Shown here in pieces: positions 10,640-21,434 of a DNA stretch of 64,000 bases. The notes under the pieces were generated by a model. It did not search any database, was not told the DNA's origin, and saw only the letters and a program-made list of their open reading frames with translations. Each line of letters begins with the position of its first letter. Position 1 is the first letter of the stretch. This DNA is from Gnetum montanum (taxonomy: Eukaryota; Streptophyta; Gnetopsida; Gnetales; Gnetaceae). The stretch is from contig MNCI01035156.1 in the NCBI GenBank assembly GCA_015680685.1, forward strand, positions 122,040 through 186,039, read 5' to 3'. Made by a program: the position numbers and the translations under genes.

Positions 10640-12330
10640 TGTTCTTTTAGCTTTTCATGATTTTTGGCCTCATTTTTCCATGCACTTATTTGAATTGTAG
10701 ATTTTTGTCGTATCGTGTGCACCTCCTTCATCAAGAGGGTTCTATTTTCTATAGTTAGTCAACTAATGCCTTGGTTGATCCTCACCAGTTTCTCTCTCAA
10801 CTGGTGGATACTTTCCTCTAGAATGTTCTTTTGTTTTTCTACAATGATCAACCTTGTGTTTTCTACAACAAGTTGTTTATTTTCTTCTTGAGTGGTGGTC
10901 ATTGCCTTCTTATGAGCATAGGATTTTGCTTCCATAGAAGAGGCATTCTAGACCACCTTCTCCTTTTCTTGCTTAGCAAATTTTTTCTCTTCAATTAGTT
11001 TATCTAGTTGCTCCATTCTGAATTAATTTAGCTAGTCAAATGTGATAAATTAGGTAGGATCCCATCTTTCAACTCTTAAGGTGACCAACTCTTATTGTAA
11101 GCATTGCACTTCTATTTCTACATGTTCTACCCTAGTCTTAACCATGACTAGCTTTCCCTTAGTGGCAATGAGGTCTGATTGTACTGTAGTGACATCACTT
11201 GGGCTATGAAACAGGGTGGTCATTACTTGTCCTATCGGTAGTAATCTATCTAATACATCCTCATGGGTTGAAAGAGTCATTGAAGTTCCAATGAGCATTT
11301 GTGTATTTGTAGTCCCAGTCAAATCCACTGGGGGCATAATAGGCACATTGAAATACTCCTTTATGTGATCCATTATCACCTTTGCTACCCCTACAACATC
11401 GTGATGCTACATGACCACTATTGTGGCACCTTCTCCTATTTCAAGCATCACTTAAAAGGATGTGACATTACAAGAGATTTGTCGTGACCACTGGGATTCT
11501 CCTTTTGATTGTAGCAAAATTTCCCCCTTTGTTGGATTGGCAAAAATAGTGGGTTGCATAGCATTGTTAAGGACTCTAAAGATGTTCGACTCATCTCTAC
11601 TCCCCTAGCTGAGTGTTTTAGCAATTATTTGTAAATGGCTCATTGTAGGCCTATAGTCTTATGGAGGTGGTGGTCACAATGCTATTTAGGCTTTTTTTTG
11701 GTTTTTTTCCTTCTTTGGTTCTTTTTCTTCATCAAGGTCTTTCCTTAGCCTTCCTAGGAATGTCATTTGTGTACCCTAGGATTCCAGCATGTTTACATAA
11801 CTTTTAGATTAGGCAAGGGAATGGAAGTGTTGGCTTCTCTTCCTTCTTCTTTTCAAACCACCTTCAAATTTCCATGAAAGATAACTAGGGAAGGTTGACC
11901 ATGTATTTGTCCATTAGTATGGCACTTTCCCTAGCTATGTATGTTGAGATCCTATTGAGAAATTTGGTGGGGAAGAGATGATATGTGCCTATATTGAAAT
12001 AGGTCCTATCTTCTAGAGTTAATTCATTATATGTTTTATCATCTTGGTTGTACACCTGCTTCAGCCATAACTTTCTGGTCTTAGGATCATACCTTGTGGA
12101 TAGATGTGCTAACTTGACCTCCACATTTGGTGGCTTTAGAGCCTCTACAATTGCTTTAACCAAGAAGGAAATAGTGACTCTACCAATGTTAATTGTGGTG
12201 CCTTCTTCCTTGTTGTGCTAGAATTGGTAGGTCTCACTAAGGTACCATTTGACATTGTTTGATAGGATGTGTCATAAGAGTGATGGTTAAAGTAGTGTCC
12301 AAACTACCTCATGAGCAAACACCATGTATG
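10640..12330 (-). pseudogene. Gy1 accessory ORF: 'putative plant transposon protein'-like domain plus coiled coil
   Basis: Reading right to left, a domain at about 12215-11800 contains LTLEDRTYFNIGTYHLFPTK, ISTYIARESAILMDKYMV and, after two TAG/TGA stops in the same frame, PTLPFPCLI-stop-KLCKHAGIL. This follows the pattern of the putative plant transposon protein domain (Pfam PF20167, from memory) found in gypsy elements of the Athila type (L-x-E-x-R/W...F..RL.PT.H.S....RA.LL..I, then 'FPSLIT.LC..AGV'). Further on, 11379-10640 in one frame with about seven stops is rich in heptad-like E/K/L sequence (MEQLDKLIEEKKFAKQEKEK; EENKQLVVENTRLIIVEKQK), a predicted long coiled coil. Most stops look like CAG/CAA/TGG/CGA codons changed by C-to-T. 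The protein's role is unknown; it replaces nothing in pol order and sits just upstream of the 3' LTR. Confidence 0.65.
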
Positions 12331-12984
12331 GTCTAAAGATCATTTACACGATGACTATGGTCAACATGGACTTCTCTTGAATAGCTTCAAGGCATTCTTG
12401 GGACAATGTGAGGAATTGTCCCTACACAGGAACTTGTGATTCTACAACCTCTCCTTGGACTGACTTTCCTATAATAGGAGCCTCTTGATGGATCCTAAAT
12501 GATTAAGCCTCTTTCTTTTCATGCTCGACTTGCTTGCATTGTTGGCCTTTTCCACCTCTTAGGTGTTTGGCTACTCCCTATGAAGGTCCTAGTTATGCTC
12601 CTCTTTTTGAGGCCATTTGCAATCAATCAAGGATTAGATGTTACTAAGGTATTGTTATATATCATCAATAGGTTTATACTATAGTACTAACCTTAGTTTC
12701 ATTAAGTTATTTAGTTCATATGATTGTCAAGTTAGAATTTTTTTAAAAAAAAAATGCCCAAAAAGTGTTTTTCTTTGTTTATGACCCTTTGTGCTCGATT
12801 TCTTTTTCCTTATGTATGGCATATTATGAAGGTTATGGTCCCTTGGTTGAAAAAAATTAAAGTTTCTAGCGTTACTACGATTGATTTTTCCTTATAACAC
12901 TAAAGGTTTTTAACATTCTTACCATTGTGATACCTTCTAGGTGATAGCAAATTTTAAAAAATTGGCGTAAGTTTCCAATGCAAG

Positions 12985-13004
12985 CACCCCCCATGACTAA
13001 ATTG
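12985..13004 (-). promoter_or_regulatory. Gy1 polypurine-like motif 2
   Basis: On the minus strand TTTAGTCATGGGGGGTG. It repeats the motif that abuts the LTR but is followed by unrelated sequence. It lies between the internal promoter-like array and the accessory ORF. Confidence 0.5.
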
Positions 13005-13154
13005 AACACTTTGGGTTCAAACTGGTTCAAACGATATGGAAATCAAAGAAGTATTGAGCAAGATATTGCAAGTGGAAGTTGATTGCGTAGAGCTTTAAGT
13101 CATGAAAGAAAATTTGAAAAAATCCCCTAGCTAAAAATGATGAGATTGGATTTT

Positions 13155-13260
13155 TGAACACCACAGGGATCATATATATAGGTTTTGTGGATCCAATATC
13201 GAGTATCCAACATCGAGTTTGACCCAATATCAAGTAGTTGATATCGGGATACTTGAGTAT
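13155..13260 (-). promoter_or_regulatory. Internal promoter-like array in Gy1
   Basis: GATATC-like dyads (AATATC 13195, AACATC 13209, AATATC 13226, GATATC 13240) form two pairs at exactly 14-bp pitch, the same arrangement as in the LTR U3. On the minus strand they are followed by a TATA-like box (CTATATATATG, 13171-13181). The accessory ORF starts some 0.9 kb downstream. The rest of this segment is not an LTR copy: there is no TGATGAG boundary. I infer a second, internal promoter. Confidence 0.5.
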
Positions 13261-14571
13261 TCATTAAATGAGGGTATTGAGCATGGAAAATGAATCTCTA
13301 GTATTGGTTGAAAGGTTTTAGGTTAGGTCCATAGTTTTGGGGTAAGTAGGAAATCATTTTTTAACCAATAGAAGTGTTGGAAGATGGGAGTCGTTAACAT
13401 TAAAAGTATTGGAAGAAGCAAGAAAAGGGGTAGTATACCTATGTTGTGGAACAGATCAATTACATGATAAGGGAAAGCATGAAATTTAACAATTATGCAC
13501 TTGGAGGGTTAAGAATGATGTGGTTGTGTCAAACGTATACAAGTTATAATAGTTACATAAGTGGATCCTCCCCAAAGTAAGCTCCAACCTATGATACCCT
13601 TGTATAAGCACACTTAAAAATGTTTGTAGGTACTAAAGGGGTTGAATGCAACACATACCTGTGAGATAAAACACACATGTTAAAACCACTAATTTGAGGA
13701 AATAACTTTGTGTTACGACGAGTTAGGATTAGACAGGCAATGAGATGTAATGGACTATAGAAAGGATTGCAGGAATTGGGATATGAGGTGTCTTACCAGA
13801 GGCATAATGAATCGTTGTGTGTTATTAATGGTTAAGTAATCATTAGCCCTTATTTCCAAGATTCAAACCAATTCCAAACCATATTTTAGTGACATTGCAT
13901 TATTTCATCACTTCGATTGACAACCATAAGATGACCATAGTTGAAAGGAGTAGCATCACTTGACATTTTGTCCAAGGGAGGAGTTTATCAATGGCACTTG
14001 GTTTTTTTTACTATTTTTTGAAAGGATTTTGAGAAGCTACCAACCTTTAGGCGTGGGTACATGTCATTCTAGTGGGACCCTTAAAAGTTTATTTAGTACC
14101 TTGTTAGTTTACTCTTACTTTCATTTTTTGCTAGATCTGCAAGGATATAACTACAACTTTAGCAACATGATAGAACATATAGAATTGGACAAAGAGAATC
14201 CACAAATCCCCTTGATTCACACCCTATACATTCCCCCTTGGTTCTTCACTATTCTATCTAGGCACAATGATTATGAATTTATTTTGAGTTGTGGGTGATG
14301 GAAAAGAATATCATGATAACCAAGGTAAGAACGTCTTATTGGTGGTAGGAGTGGATGGATGATGTGGCTCACTATCCAAATAATCAGTCCCTCATGACTT
14401 GACAACATAGAGAAAAACTCATCTCAATGGACTACATGATCATTTTATTTATGAGCAAGATTACTAACAAAGAAAATGAAAACAAAAGGTAGAAAAAGTT
14501 GAAAAGGATAGGAAAAATTATATCAAGAAATAAGCAAATGATAAAAAATTGTAAAATAAAAAGAAAAAAAA

Positions 14572-15560
14572 CACTTATTAATTCTTGAGGTTAAATGGGG
14601 GGTTTCCCCCATGACTAAATGTTTGGCCATGGCAAGAATCAATAAGTGTATAGGCAGGCTTCATGCATATATAAAACATTGTTATCCTTTCATTTTTTAG
14701 CCACTGGGTGTCTCTTAGTTTAGTGGAAGCTACATAGATAAGTCGTTGTTCACACACTTGGTTGTTAAACATATGGTGGAGAAACCTATGAGTTGTGTTA
14801 ATGGTTCAGATGTCTAGCCTATGATTGCACACTTGAGCATGATACGGTATGCATGGATTCATTTGTCTCTCCACACTGCTAGATTCATTATTTTAGTTGG
14901 GTGTTGGAGTAATGATGGATGGTGGCCCTTGCATAAGATCAGAGGACGTTGGTTGTAAAAAAGATGTTGCACCAGATTGACATTGCATGAGTTTGGATGA
15001 TGTGGTATGTCCATGAGTGTTGTGCTTCTACCTAGGCGCTATCCTAAAGAAAGGATATTTCTGAGTTTGCAGTGGAAACCTACTCGTATTAGCATGTCTA
15101 TGCACATTTGTAGCACAAAGTGGCATTCATTTGATGTGGTTGTGGTGCTAAACCATCCTATGTTGTTGGTGGTGGCACATGATGAGGTGAAGTATGAGAA
15201 TATTGAGGATAAGATGGATGGTAAGAGGGGTGAGGTGGTGATCCTTTAGGAAATGTCATGGGTTGATGGTATTGGGAGAGTGATAGTGGTGATTTGCATT
15301 ATAGGACATAGAACTAGTTGGAGAAACAGAATGTTGAACATAATATCCGTACAGTTTCAACTAGTAGTAAGGGTAGGGCTGGTTTGGCGATGGCCTTTCC
15401 AACTATGGGTTTTTCCATTGTAGTTGATGATAGTGTTGAGGCTAGTAATAAGTCCCCCTCGAATAGTATGATTGGTTGTGGGACTATCTATAATTACCCT
15501 GTGAAAAAGGAAATCTCCTAAGCATGTGCTTTTGTACAAATTTTGGATTTAATGTAGAAG
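14572..15560 (-). pseudogene. Gy1 gag tail and pol-linker remnant
   Basis: The minus-strand translation around 15400-15300 reads NQPYPYY-stop-LKLYGYYVQHSVSP, matching YPYWKPDPYVYYVQQPISP in Gy3, a proline/tyrosine-rich gag tail. Around 14770-14640 it reads CEQRLIYVASTKLRDTQWLK, matching CLYVATTQIVDTPWL in Gy4 and the same linker after the protease in Gy3. The protease that should lie between them is missing. Numerous stops are present. Confidence 0.7.
14598..14618 (-). promoter_or_regulatory. Gy1 polypurine-like motif 1
   Basis: On the minus strand TTTAGTCATGGGGGAAACC, directly after the remaining gag-pol linker codons and before a T-rich tract (minus strand of 14461-14580). The same order is found in Gy2, Gy3 and Gy4. 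Confidence 0.5.
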
Positions 15561-15699
15561 CCCAATACTGATATAGATGTGACACGACTGGGCAATGATC
15601 CTTTGGGTGGTCATATATGCATAGGTCACATCCATCATATTCATCTGTGGTTGAGTCTATAGCCTTGCTTTCTTTAGTGATTTTTCTTATTTGCTGATA

Positions 15700-17091
15700 A
15701 GTGTTCCTAGCTGTTTCTTGGTTCTACTTCCTTTGTTTATTGGGTTCACCTAGTTCATTTTGCATGACCTTCTCCTCTACAGTTTCTGCAAAGTTATAAC
15801 TTTTTCATATATCCATTTTGACATCATGTCAACCTTTGCTTCAAGTTCATAGATAGACTTCTGTATCGATATAATTTGTTGTGGGATCACCTTATCAAGA
15901 GTGGTCTCTTTCTCCTTACCATAGATATGGACCTGCTTCTTTTGAATGGTTGGGTTCCAATGATATTTCTCAACATTCTCCCATTTGAATATGTCTCCTT
16001 CTTCTTTGGCCATGTGCTCGATTAGCTCTTGGATTTGATGAATTCTTAGCTCATATAATTATCCTGGGCCATACATCCCAAGGATCTCTCTTGTTTCATT
16101 ATGAAGCCCATCTATGATGTGGAAAAGTTGTCTTTCCTTAGAGAAACCATGGCTTGGGAATCTATTTAGTAGAGAATAATATATATCTAAGGCCATGTCT
16201 AAGGATTCATTTTGTTCTTGCTTCCATCCTTGGATTTGTCTCCCTAGATTGGACACCTTGCATAGGTTTGGTATTTCTCATAGAAGAGTTCTAACATTAT
16301 GGATCATCATTGAATTGAATTTGGTTTCAATGATCTATACTATACTTTGACTCTACCAACTAGTAACTTGGGAAAGAGCTTAAGCTTTTTCCACCCACTT
16401 TCAATGTTGTAAAAGGAACAAGCATTTTGAAAGGCTTGTACATGATGTTGTGGATCAAAGTCGTAGCCTCCTGCAAATTTAGGGATATTGTTTATATCAA
16501 ACTTGGGTAGGTGACTTTCCATGTGATGCTTGTGGGGTATCTTACCACCTCTACAATGTGTATCAGGCTCTTAATGGCCAACAAGGGTTTATCATCATCG
16601 AACATGTTGTGATGAAAATTTCTATATCTATCCATTTAATTATGACGATTTTGTCTATGATCATGTTGATGTTTTTGAGTTTTCCTATGGGTTCGATTTC
16701 TATCTTTATTTAGACCCCAGTAATGAGCTTGGTCTTTATAGCTCCATTCATCTTCATCAAAACTAGATGTTGAAGAGGAAGAGGAAGGTGACGAACTAGG
16801 AGGACTACCATGGCTCCTATAGTATTCCCCAAGGTCCCTTGATTTATCTTCTCTAGGTTTTGAGGAGGTCCTAGGCCTTGAGGCCTCCCTAGATCTAGGA
16901 CTTACTTCATTGCCTCTAGGGTTATCTGCCTTAGGTGAATGTGGTCCTTGAGTGTTGTCAGGGTGATCATGAACATATGAATCCACTGCATGAGGTTGGT
17001 CACTCCAATTTCCTTTGTCATATACCTTGTTAGTTCTCCAATGAATGCTTTTTCTATACAGTGCATTATTGCTTCCTTGTGAAAGAGACAT
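15700..17091 (-). pseudogene. Gy1 gag pseudogene
   Basis: Starts at an ATG at 17091, 125 bp after the 5' LTR. The first 151 codons are open: a hydrophilic, Ser/Pro/Arg-rich head with a serine run (SSSPSSSSSTSSFDEDEWSY). The retrotransposon gag domain follows as FDINNIPKFAGGYDFDPQHH, QAFQNACSFYNIESGWKKLK, LGRQIQGWKQEQNESLDMAL and IIDGLHNETREILGMYGPG, ending in a Glu-rich segment. Stops and at least two frameshifts separate these pieces. The gag of Gy3 and Gy4 has an additional region upstream that Gy1 lacks. Confidence 0.85.
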
Positions 17092-17196
17092 TGTTGTTTG
17101 TTTATGGTGTGTGTGATTTAATATTTTTTGAAAGATAGATCATTAATACCTTTACAGTGATCGTGTATAATATAGCTAATCTAGATAACTAACATC

Positions 17197-17216
17197 GTCC
17201 TTGGCAATAGTGCTAA
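17197..17216 (-). promoter_or_regulatory. Gy1 primer-binding site
   Basis: Minus strand TTAGCACTATTGCCAAGGAC, directly after the LTR end CTCATCA. It resembles TGGCGCCGTTGCCGGGG, which is complementary to the 3' end of plant tRNA-Asp, with several C-to-T and G-to-A changes. Confidence 0.65.
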
Positions 17217-18025
17217 TGATGAGCAACGAAGTACCCATGGCCCAACCATATGAATCACAAGCGTTCACACATGATTTGGTCAAATTCCATGGATGGGACT
17301 AGTTGTGTACCTAAATTGTTATGCCTTGATTGCAGTTCACTATCTTCCCACTTAGACCAGTGGAAGCTTTGTCATGTATGGTTTAGTCCAAAGTGAGACA
17401 TATGATTGATGTAGTCTAATGACAATAAAGAGATAAATTAATTAAGCTAATCAATAGTGGAAAGTAAAGTCTAAACGAGGCTATGTGCAATGAGTATCCA
17501 TTCCTAATCATCTACATATGCCTTGGAGTTCATGTAACTACCACTAGGATTACCAAGTAATTACACTTAAGCACTCGTAATTAGTTGTACTTATTCTGCT
17601 TAATGACAAGAATCATAAGGAGCAATAAATTGAAATATTAAGTAAGGAAAATGGTAAATGAGTAAACAATTTAAAGCAATAATAAATCTAAGTAAATACT
17701 GCAATGATGAAAGGAATCTCGATTTTTATTTCTTGTCATGTAATGCGTCCAAGTACATCACACTCGAATAAGGATGTTGTACAATCACTTAACATCAGAC
17801 TACGGGCATGTACTATGAAATAACAGAACTAGAAATCAACAATCTATGAAAAAGCTAACTAAAATCTATCAACTAGCTATGTCCCAATCATGCAACTGAG
17901 TGTTGTATTTATAGGCTATTAAGGAAGAGACGATATCGGATATTTGACATCTCTTCTTGGAACCCAATATTGCATATTCGATATTGAGGCTTTGATATCG
18001 GAGTTGACAAAATCATGACTCATCA
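17217..18025 (-). repeat. Gy1 5' LTR
   Basis: 809 bp, pair of 8926-9754. Phased dyads: GATATC 17932 and GACATC 17946; AATATT 17966, GATATT 17980, GATATC 17994, each 14 bp apart. The TATA box (TATTTATA on +, 17906-17913) lies about 19 bp downstream of the nearest dyad in the direction of transcription. Confidence 0.9.
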
Positions 18026-19796
18026 CAAATCAATAGCCTTTCTACTAGGTTAACACCTCCTTATTTTAAAAAATTGAAGCTTTAAATGAGTTGGCTAATA
18101 AAGTGTCATCACTCAAAGGCTAGATGCTAATTCTACCAAGCACGGTTCAAGAACATCCATAGACAAGTAAAACCCTAGCCTCTTTTCAATTGGCTAAACC
18201 CAAGCTTTACAACTTGAGAAATGAGCATCTTACCATTATTCAGGTGGCTAATACCACTACCAGGTGGGTTTCATATTCTTCACTATGCTAGTGAGAGGTG
18301 GCTTAAGTAGTTAGCTAATTATACTAAGAGGTTCCAATTTGAGTCACATTCAAGGTATCATTATATTCATGTATAATTCTTTTAATGCATCATGTTGGCT
18401 ATATTTTTTGGGTGTATCTATAGTTAAATTAAAGTTTTGACATCCCCTTTATATTCTTCATTGTTAAACATATGAGGTATAAGAGACATGCATTTAACTC
18501 TAGAATTCAACTTTGACGAGGCATGTATTTTTGTATTTGGAATATTAAGGATTGATTTCCTTTACATAATTTTAGTTGACCTTACTTCATCATTATTCTT
18601 ATTTCTTTAATTTAAAGTCTACATTACAAAGCATCTTACATATTATAAAAAGGTTCTTTTAATTGAAAGTCAAATGCACATGTATTAGTGAATTGATTTC
18701 TTCACTTATTTTAATGTAGTAGAGTTTATTCTCTTTTTAAAGGCTACATGTATAATATTTTTATATAAAATTTTAATCTGAGTTGCATAATATTGAGTAT
18801 TGGTTACTAGTTAGATAGTTATCTCATACAACATTGTACTCAAAGGTGCTAAGTTCAAAACTCAATATTGACATCCCTTTTCACTACCATGTTGCCAACC
18901 TACGAATGTGTTATTTGATGTTATCTATTACTAAAAAAATATTCTCATTGCTTTATCTTTTCCATTGACATTGTAATTGATGTGAATTTGTGTCATTCCA
19001 TCATCACCACTATTGTTATCATGTCAATTTAGAATGTCCAACATTTCACTTTCTAGAAGAAAGTCATAGTCTTAACATCTCTCCAATTCATTTAATTTCA
19101 ACATTATCTTTATTATTATCCTATCAACTTAGGGTTAATTATTTAACATAGAAAAGTTAGGATTAGAAAATTCTTTGGTCCAATTGCCTTATACCCTATG
19201 CCATGTTTAACTTCGTTCTATATTACTTCATATATAACATAATATTCAACTTGATCATTATCTTATTTACTATTTTCTTATCAATATAAAGTCAATTTTC
19301 AATAGAAATTTGAAGCATTATGCTTCCCTTCAATTACCTTATCCCCTACCACATGTTCATCTTTGTGCATCTCACCAACTTACGAAAATTCAAGTCGTTA
19401 GACATAGAATCTATACATATGAATGACATGTGTTTAGAGTAATTTTGGCATGGTTAGTTTTCCAAACTAGGTGCAAATGACATGAGGGCTTCTCCTCCAT
19501 CGAATGTTGTAACCACTAAATGTAACTTTGTGAGGTATCAAATTCACTTTAGAATTTAATTGTTAAAGTCACGATCGGGACAAAGAGGGGTCCTAAATTT
19601 TGTTGGCCGTTATCCTTACGTGCACGTTATGGCATTGGATGACTTTGACAAAAGCAATTAAGACTTTGATATTCTCTTTGTTCAATTCTCAAAGACTTTT
19701 GACAAATATCCAATTCTAGTACTACTACTACTCCTTCGCCCACAGCATTTGTATGGACTTCAAAAATTTTCCTAACCAACCATCAAACTTTAATTT

Positions 19797-20130
19797 ATAA
19801 TTCATAAGTCATCCTTTTCAGCTTCGTCACCATTCCCTGGTGTACGCAAAGTTATTCCGCAACATCATTTTTGGGCAAGTCGGGTATGGCGATGGCATTA
19901 GCAATGCAAATTAATCGAAATGAAGTCATGGCAGCGGTGATAGTTCCGCTGCTTTATTTCGATGCATTTTTGTTGGGATCAGTTGCTTCTCCATCAAAAT
20001 GGAGCCTGAAAGACTTCCATAAATATTCTATTAATTCATAAGTCATTCCCTCTTGTCGGTTTCTTTGCCCGTGGACGTAGTGTATATAAAGTTGTTAGTG
20101 CATAATCATTTTTTTTCAAGACATCAGACT
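19797..20130 (+). repeat. Duplicated promoter-like segment (about 234-240 bp apart)
   Basis: TTCATAAGTCAT occurs at 19801 and 20035, and TGTACGCAAAGTTATT at 19841 corresponds to TGTATATAAAGTTGTT at 20081, each followed by ATCATTTTTNN and CAAG. The second copy has a TATATAAA box, while in the first this is TACGCAAA. The copies flank a small ORF (19886-20041). Confidence 0.55.
19886..20041 (+). CDS. Small ORF, 51 codons, with hydrophobic stretch
   Basis: ATG at 19886, stop TAA at 20039-20041. It begins MAMALAMQINRNEVMAAVIV and continues through a hydrophobic run (PLLYFDAFLLGSVA) to a lysine-containing end. The hydrophobic run could be a membrane segment or a signal sequence. It lies 45 bp after the TACGCAAAG copy of the duplicated promoter-like segment. 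It is not recognised and may be the first exon of a lost gene or a chance frame. Confidence 0.2.
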   Translation: MAMALAMQINRNEVMAAVIVPLLYFDAFLLGSVASPSKWSLKDFHKYSINS

Positions 20131-20788
20131 TCCTGTGCCAAATTGAATATCAAATTGCCCAACAATGAAAATTAGAAAAGAAACACTTTGTAAAAGTAAA
20201 GTTACTGGTCTTTAATCTCCTATATGGCTTCTTCACGATTGAACTTATCCATATTAAAGTCAAGTTATTGGCCTTAGTATCCTCAAAGTTACCTCATCAT
20301 TCCAATCCCATTTCCATTAAATTAAAACATGAAAAGGTTAAGCACTCAACCTTTTGATTAATAACACTATATAAAATTTTCCAAAATTTCCTATACCTCT
20401 ATTGCACAAGCAATTAGGATTGTCCATTGTTAATTTTAGAAGATATAGTATTAATCCATCTTATGACTTTCTCAAGCATGGAGACCAAGAGTGTTGTGCT
20501 CAAACCATTTATGCCATTGTTTGCCAAATACTCGAAACACTACAACGGATCTACTTCACTTCCCATACACTATAAATAATAATTCGTCGAGTAAAACAAG
20601 GCAATTATAGAGCTGTGTGTGTAATTCCACACTCATTATTTTTTTCTTGTCAACTTAGAATATGTTCATTTGTATTATACAAAGTATTAATTTAATGTGT
20701 GTTTAGTAAAACTTTAGTCCTATGGAAAAACTTTGATTATAAAAATATGGGTAGGCCCACAAACAGAACTTTTGATTACCTTCATAGT

Positions 20789-21434
20789 TGATAAGCGATG
20801 GATACCCCCTATGCCCAACCATATGAATCACAAGCGTTCATGCACGATTCGGTCAAATTCTGCAGATGGGACTAGTTGTGGCATCTAGATTGTTAAGCAT
20901 TGATCGCAAGACGCTGTCTTCCTACTCGGACTAGTGGTAGCTTTGTCACATATGGTTTGGTCCAAAGTGAGGCATATGATAATTAATATTGTTGTGGCTT
21001 TAAAATAATCTTAACAATAATAGAGAATTAAGTATTTAATCTAACTAACAACAAGAAGGCAAATCTAAATTAGCCTAGAGCAATGAGCATCCGGTGTTGG
21101 CTTATCATACATACTACTGGGATTACCAAACAATTATACTTAAACACTCAAAACTAGTTGTACTTATTCTGCTTTACTAATGAACAAGAAAATAAAGTAC
21201 TTGGAAATGCAAATGATTAAACTAATAAAATAGTAAAAGCTATATTAAGTAAAATAGTAAAACTAAGTGGATGCTGTAATGATAAAAAGCAATCTTGATC
21301 TTTATTTCTAGACATGAACTATGTCCAAGTACAGTTCACTCAAATAAAGATTCCGTACAACTGCTCAACACCACATTGTAAGCATTAACTCTATTGCTAA
21401 AACTATGAAATGAAACTGCAAGAATTTACCTAAG
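20789..21434 (-). repeat. Gy2 3' LTR, left part (interrupted by Gy3)
   Basis: Begins TGATAAG (LTR end on the minus strand) and follows the same order as the Gy1 LTR and 36981-37671. It stops at 21434 with CTAAG, where Gy3 starts. The remaining part of this LTR resumes at 31076-31271 after a second CTAAG. Confidence 0.85.

Larger units (their letters stand above)
8926..18025 (-). mobile_element. Gy1: non-autonomous Ty3-gypsy element (Athila/Tat-like) without pol
   Basis: Transcribed right to left. LTRs are 17217-18025 (5') and 8926-9754 (3'), both bounded by TGATGAG/CTCATCA. The flanks AAAAT (8921-8925) and CAAAT (18026-18030) look like a 5-bp target duplication with one change. Inside, in order from the right: a tRNA-Asp-like primer site, gag, a proline-rich gag tail, a short pol linker, a conserved 3' non-coding region with two polypurine-like motifs, an internal promoter-like array, an accessory ORF with a coiled coil, a third polypurine tract and the 3' LTR. 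I find no RT, RNase H or integrase anywhere, so mobility would have needed enzymes from an autonomous relative. Confidence 0.88.
18026..20788. other. Non-coding stretch; diverged repeat and CpG-richer part
   Basis: No recognisable gene. About 18900-19810 is related to 48950-49474 (shared order of AAATGTAA, TTTAGAATTT-like, GCAYGTTATGGYAKT and GATGACTTTGA, then AACCAACCA and TTTATAA). The part 19560-20130 keeps many CpGs and holds a duplicated promoter-like segment and a 51-codon ORF. Confidence 0.5.

Noticed and set aside
15357-15539. Minus-strand open frame as a separate gene in Gy1
   Set aside because: The neighbouring frame gives the gag-tail sequence shared with Gy3 and Gy4, so this frame is a shadow of damaged gag.
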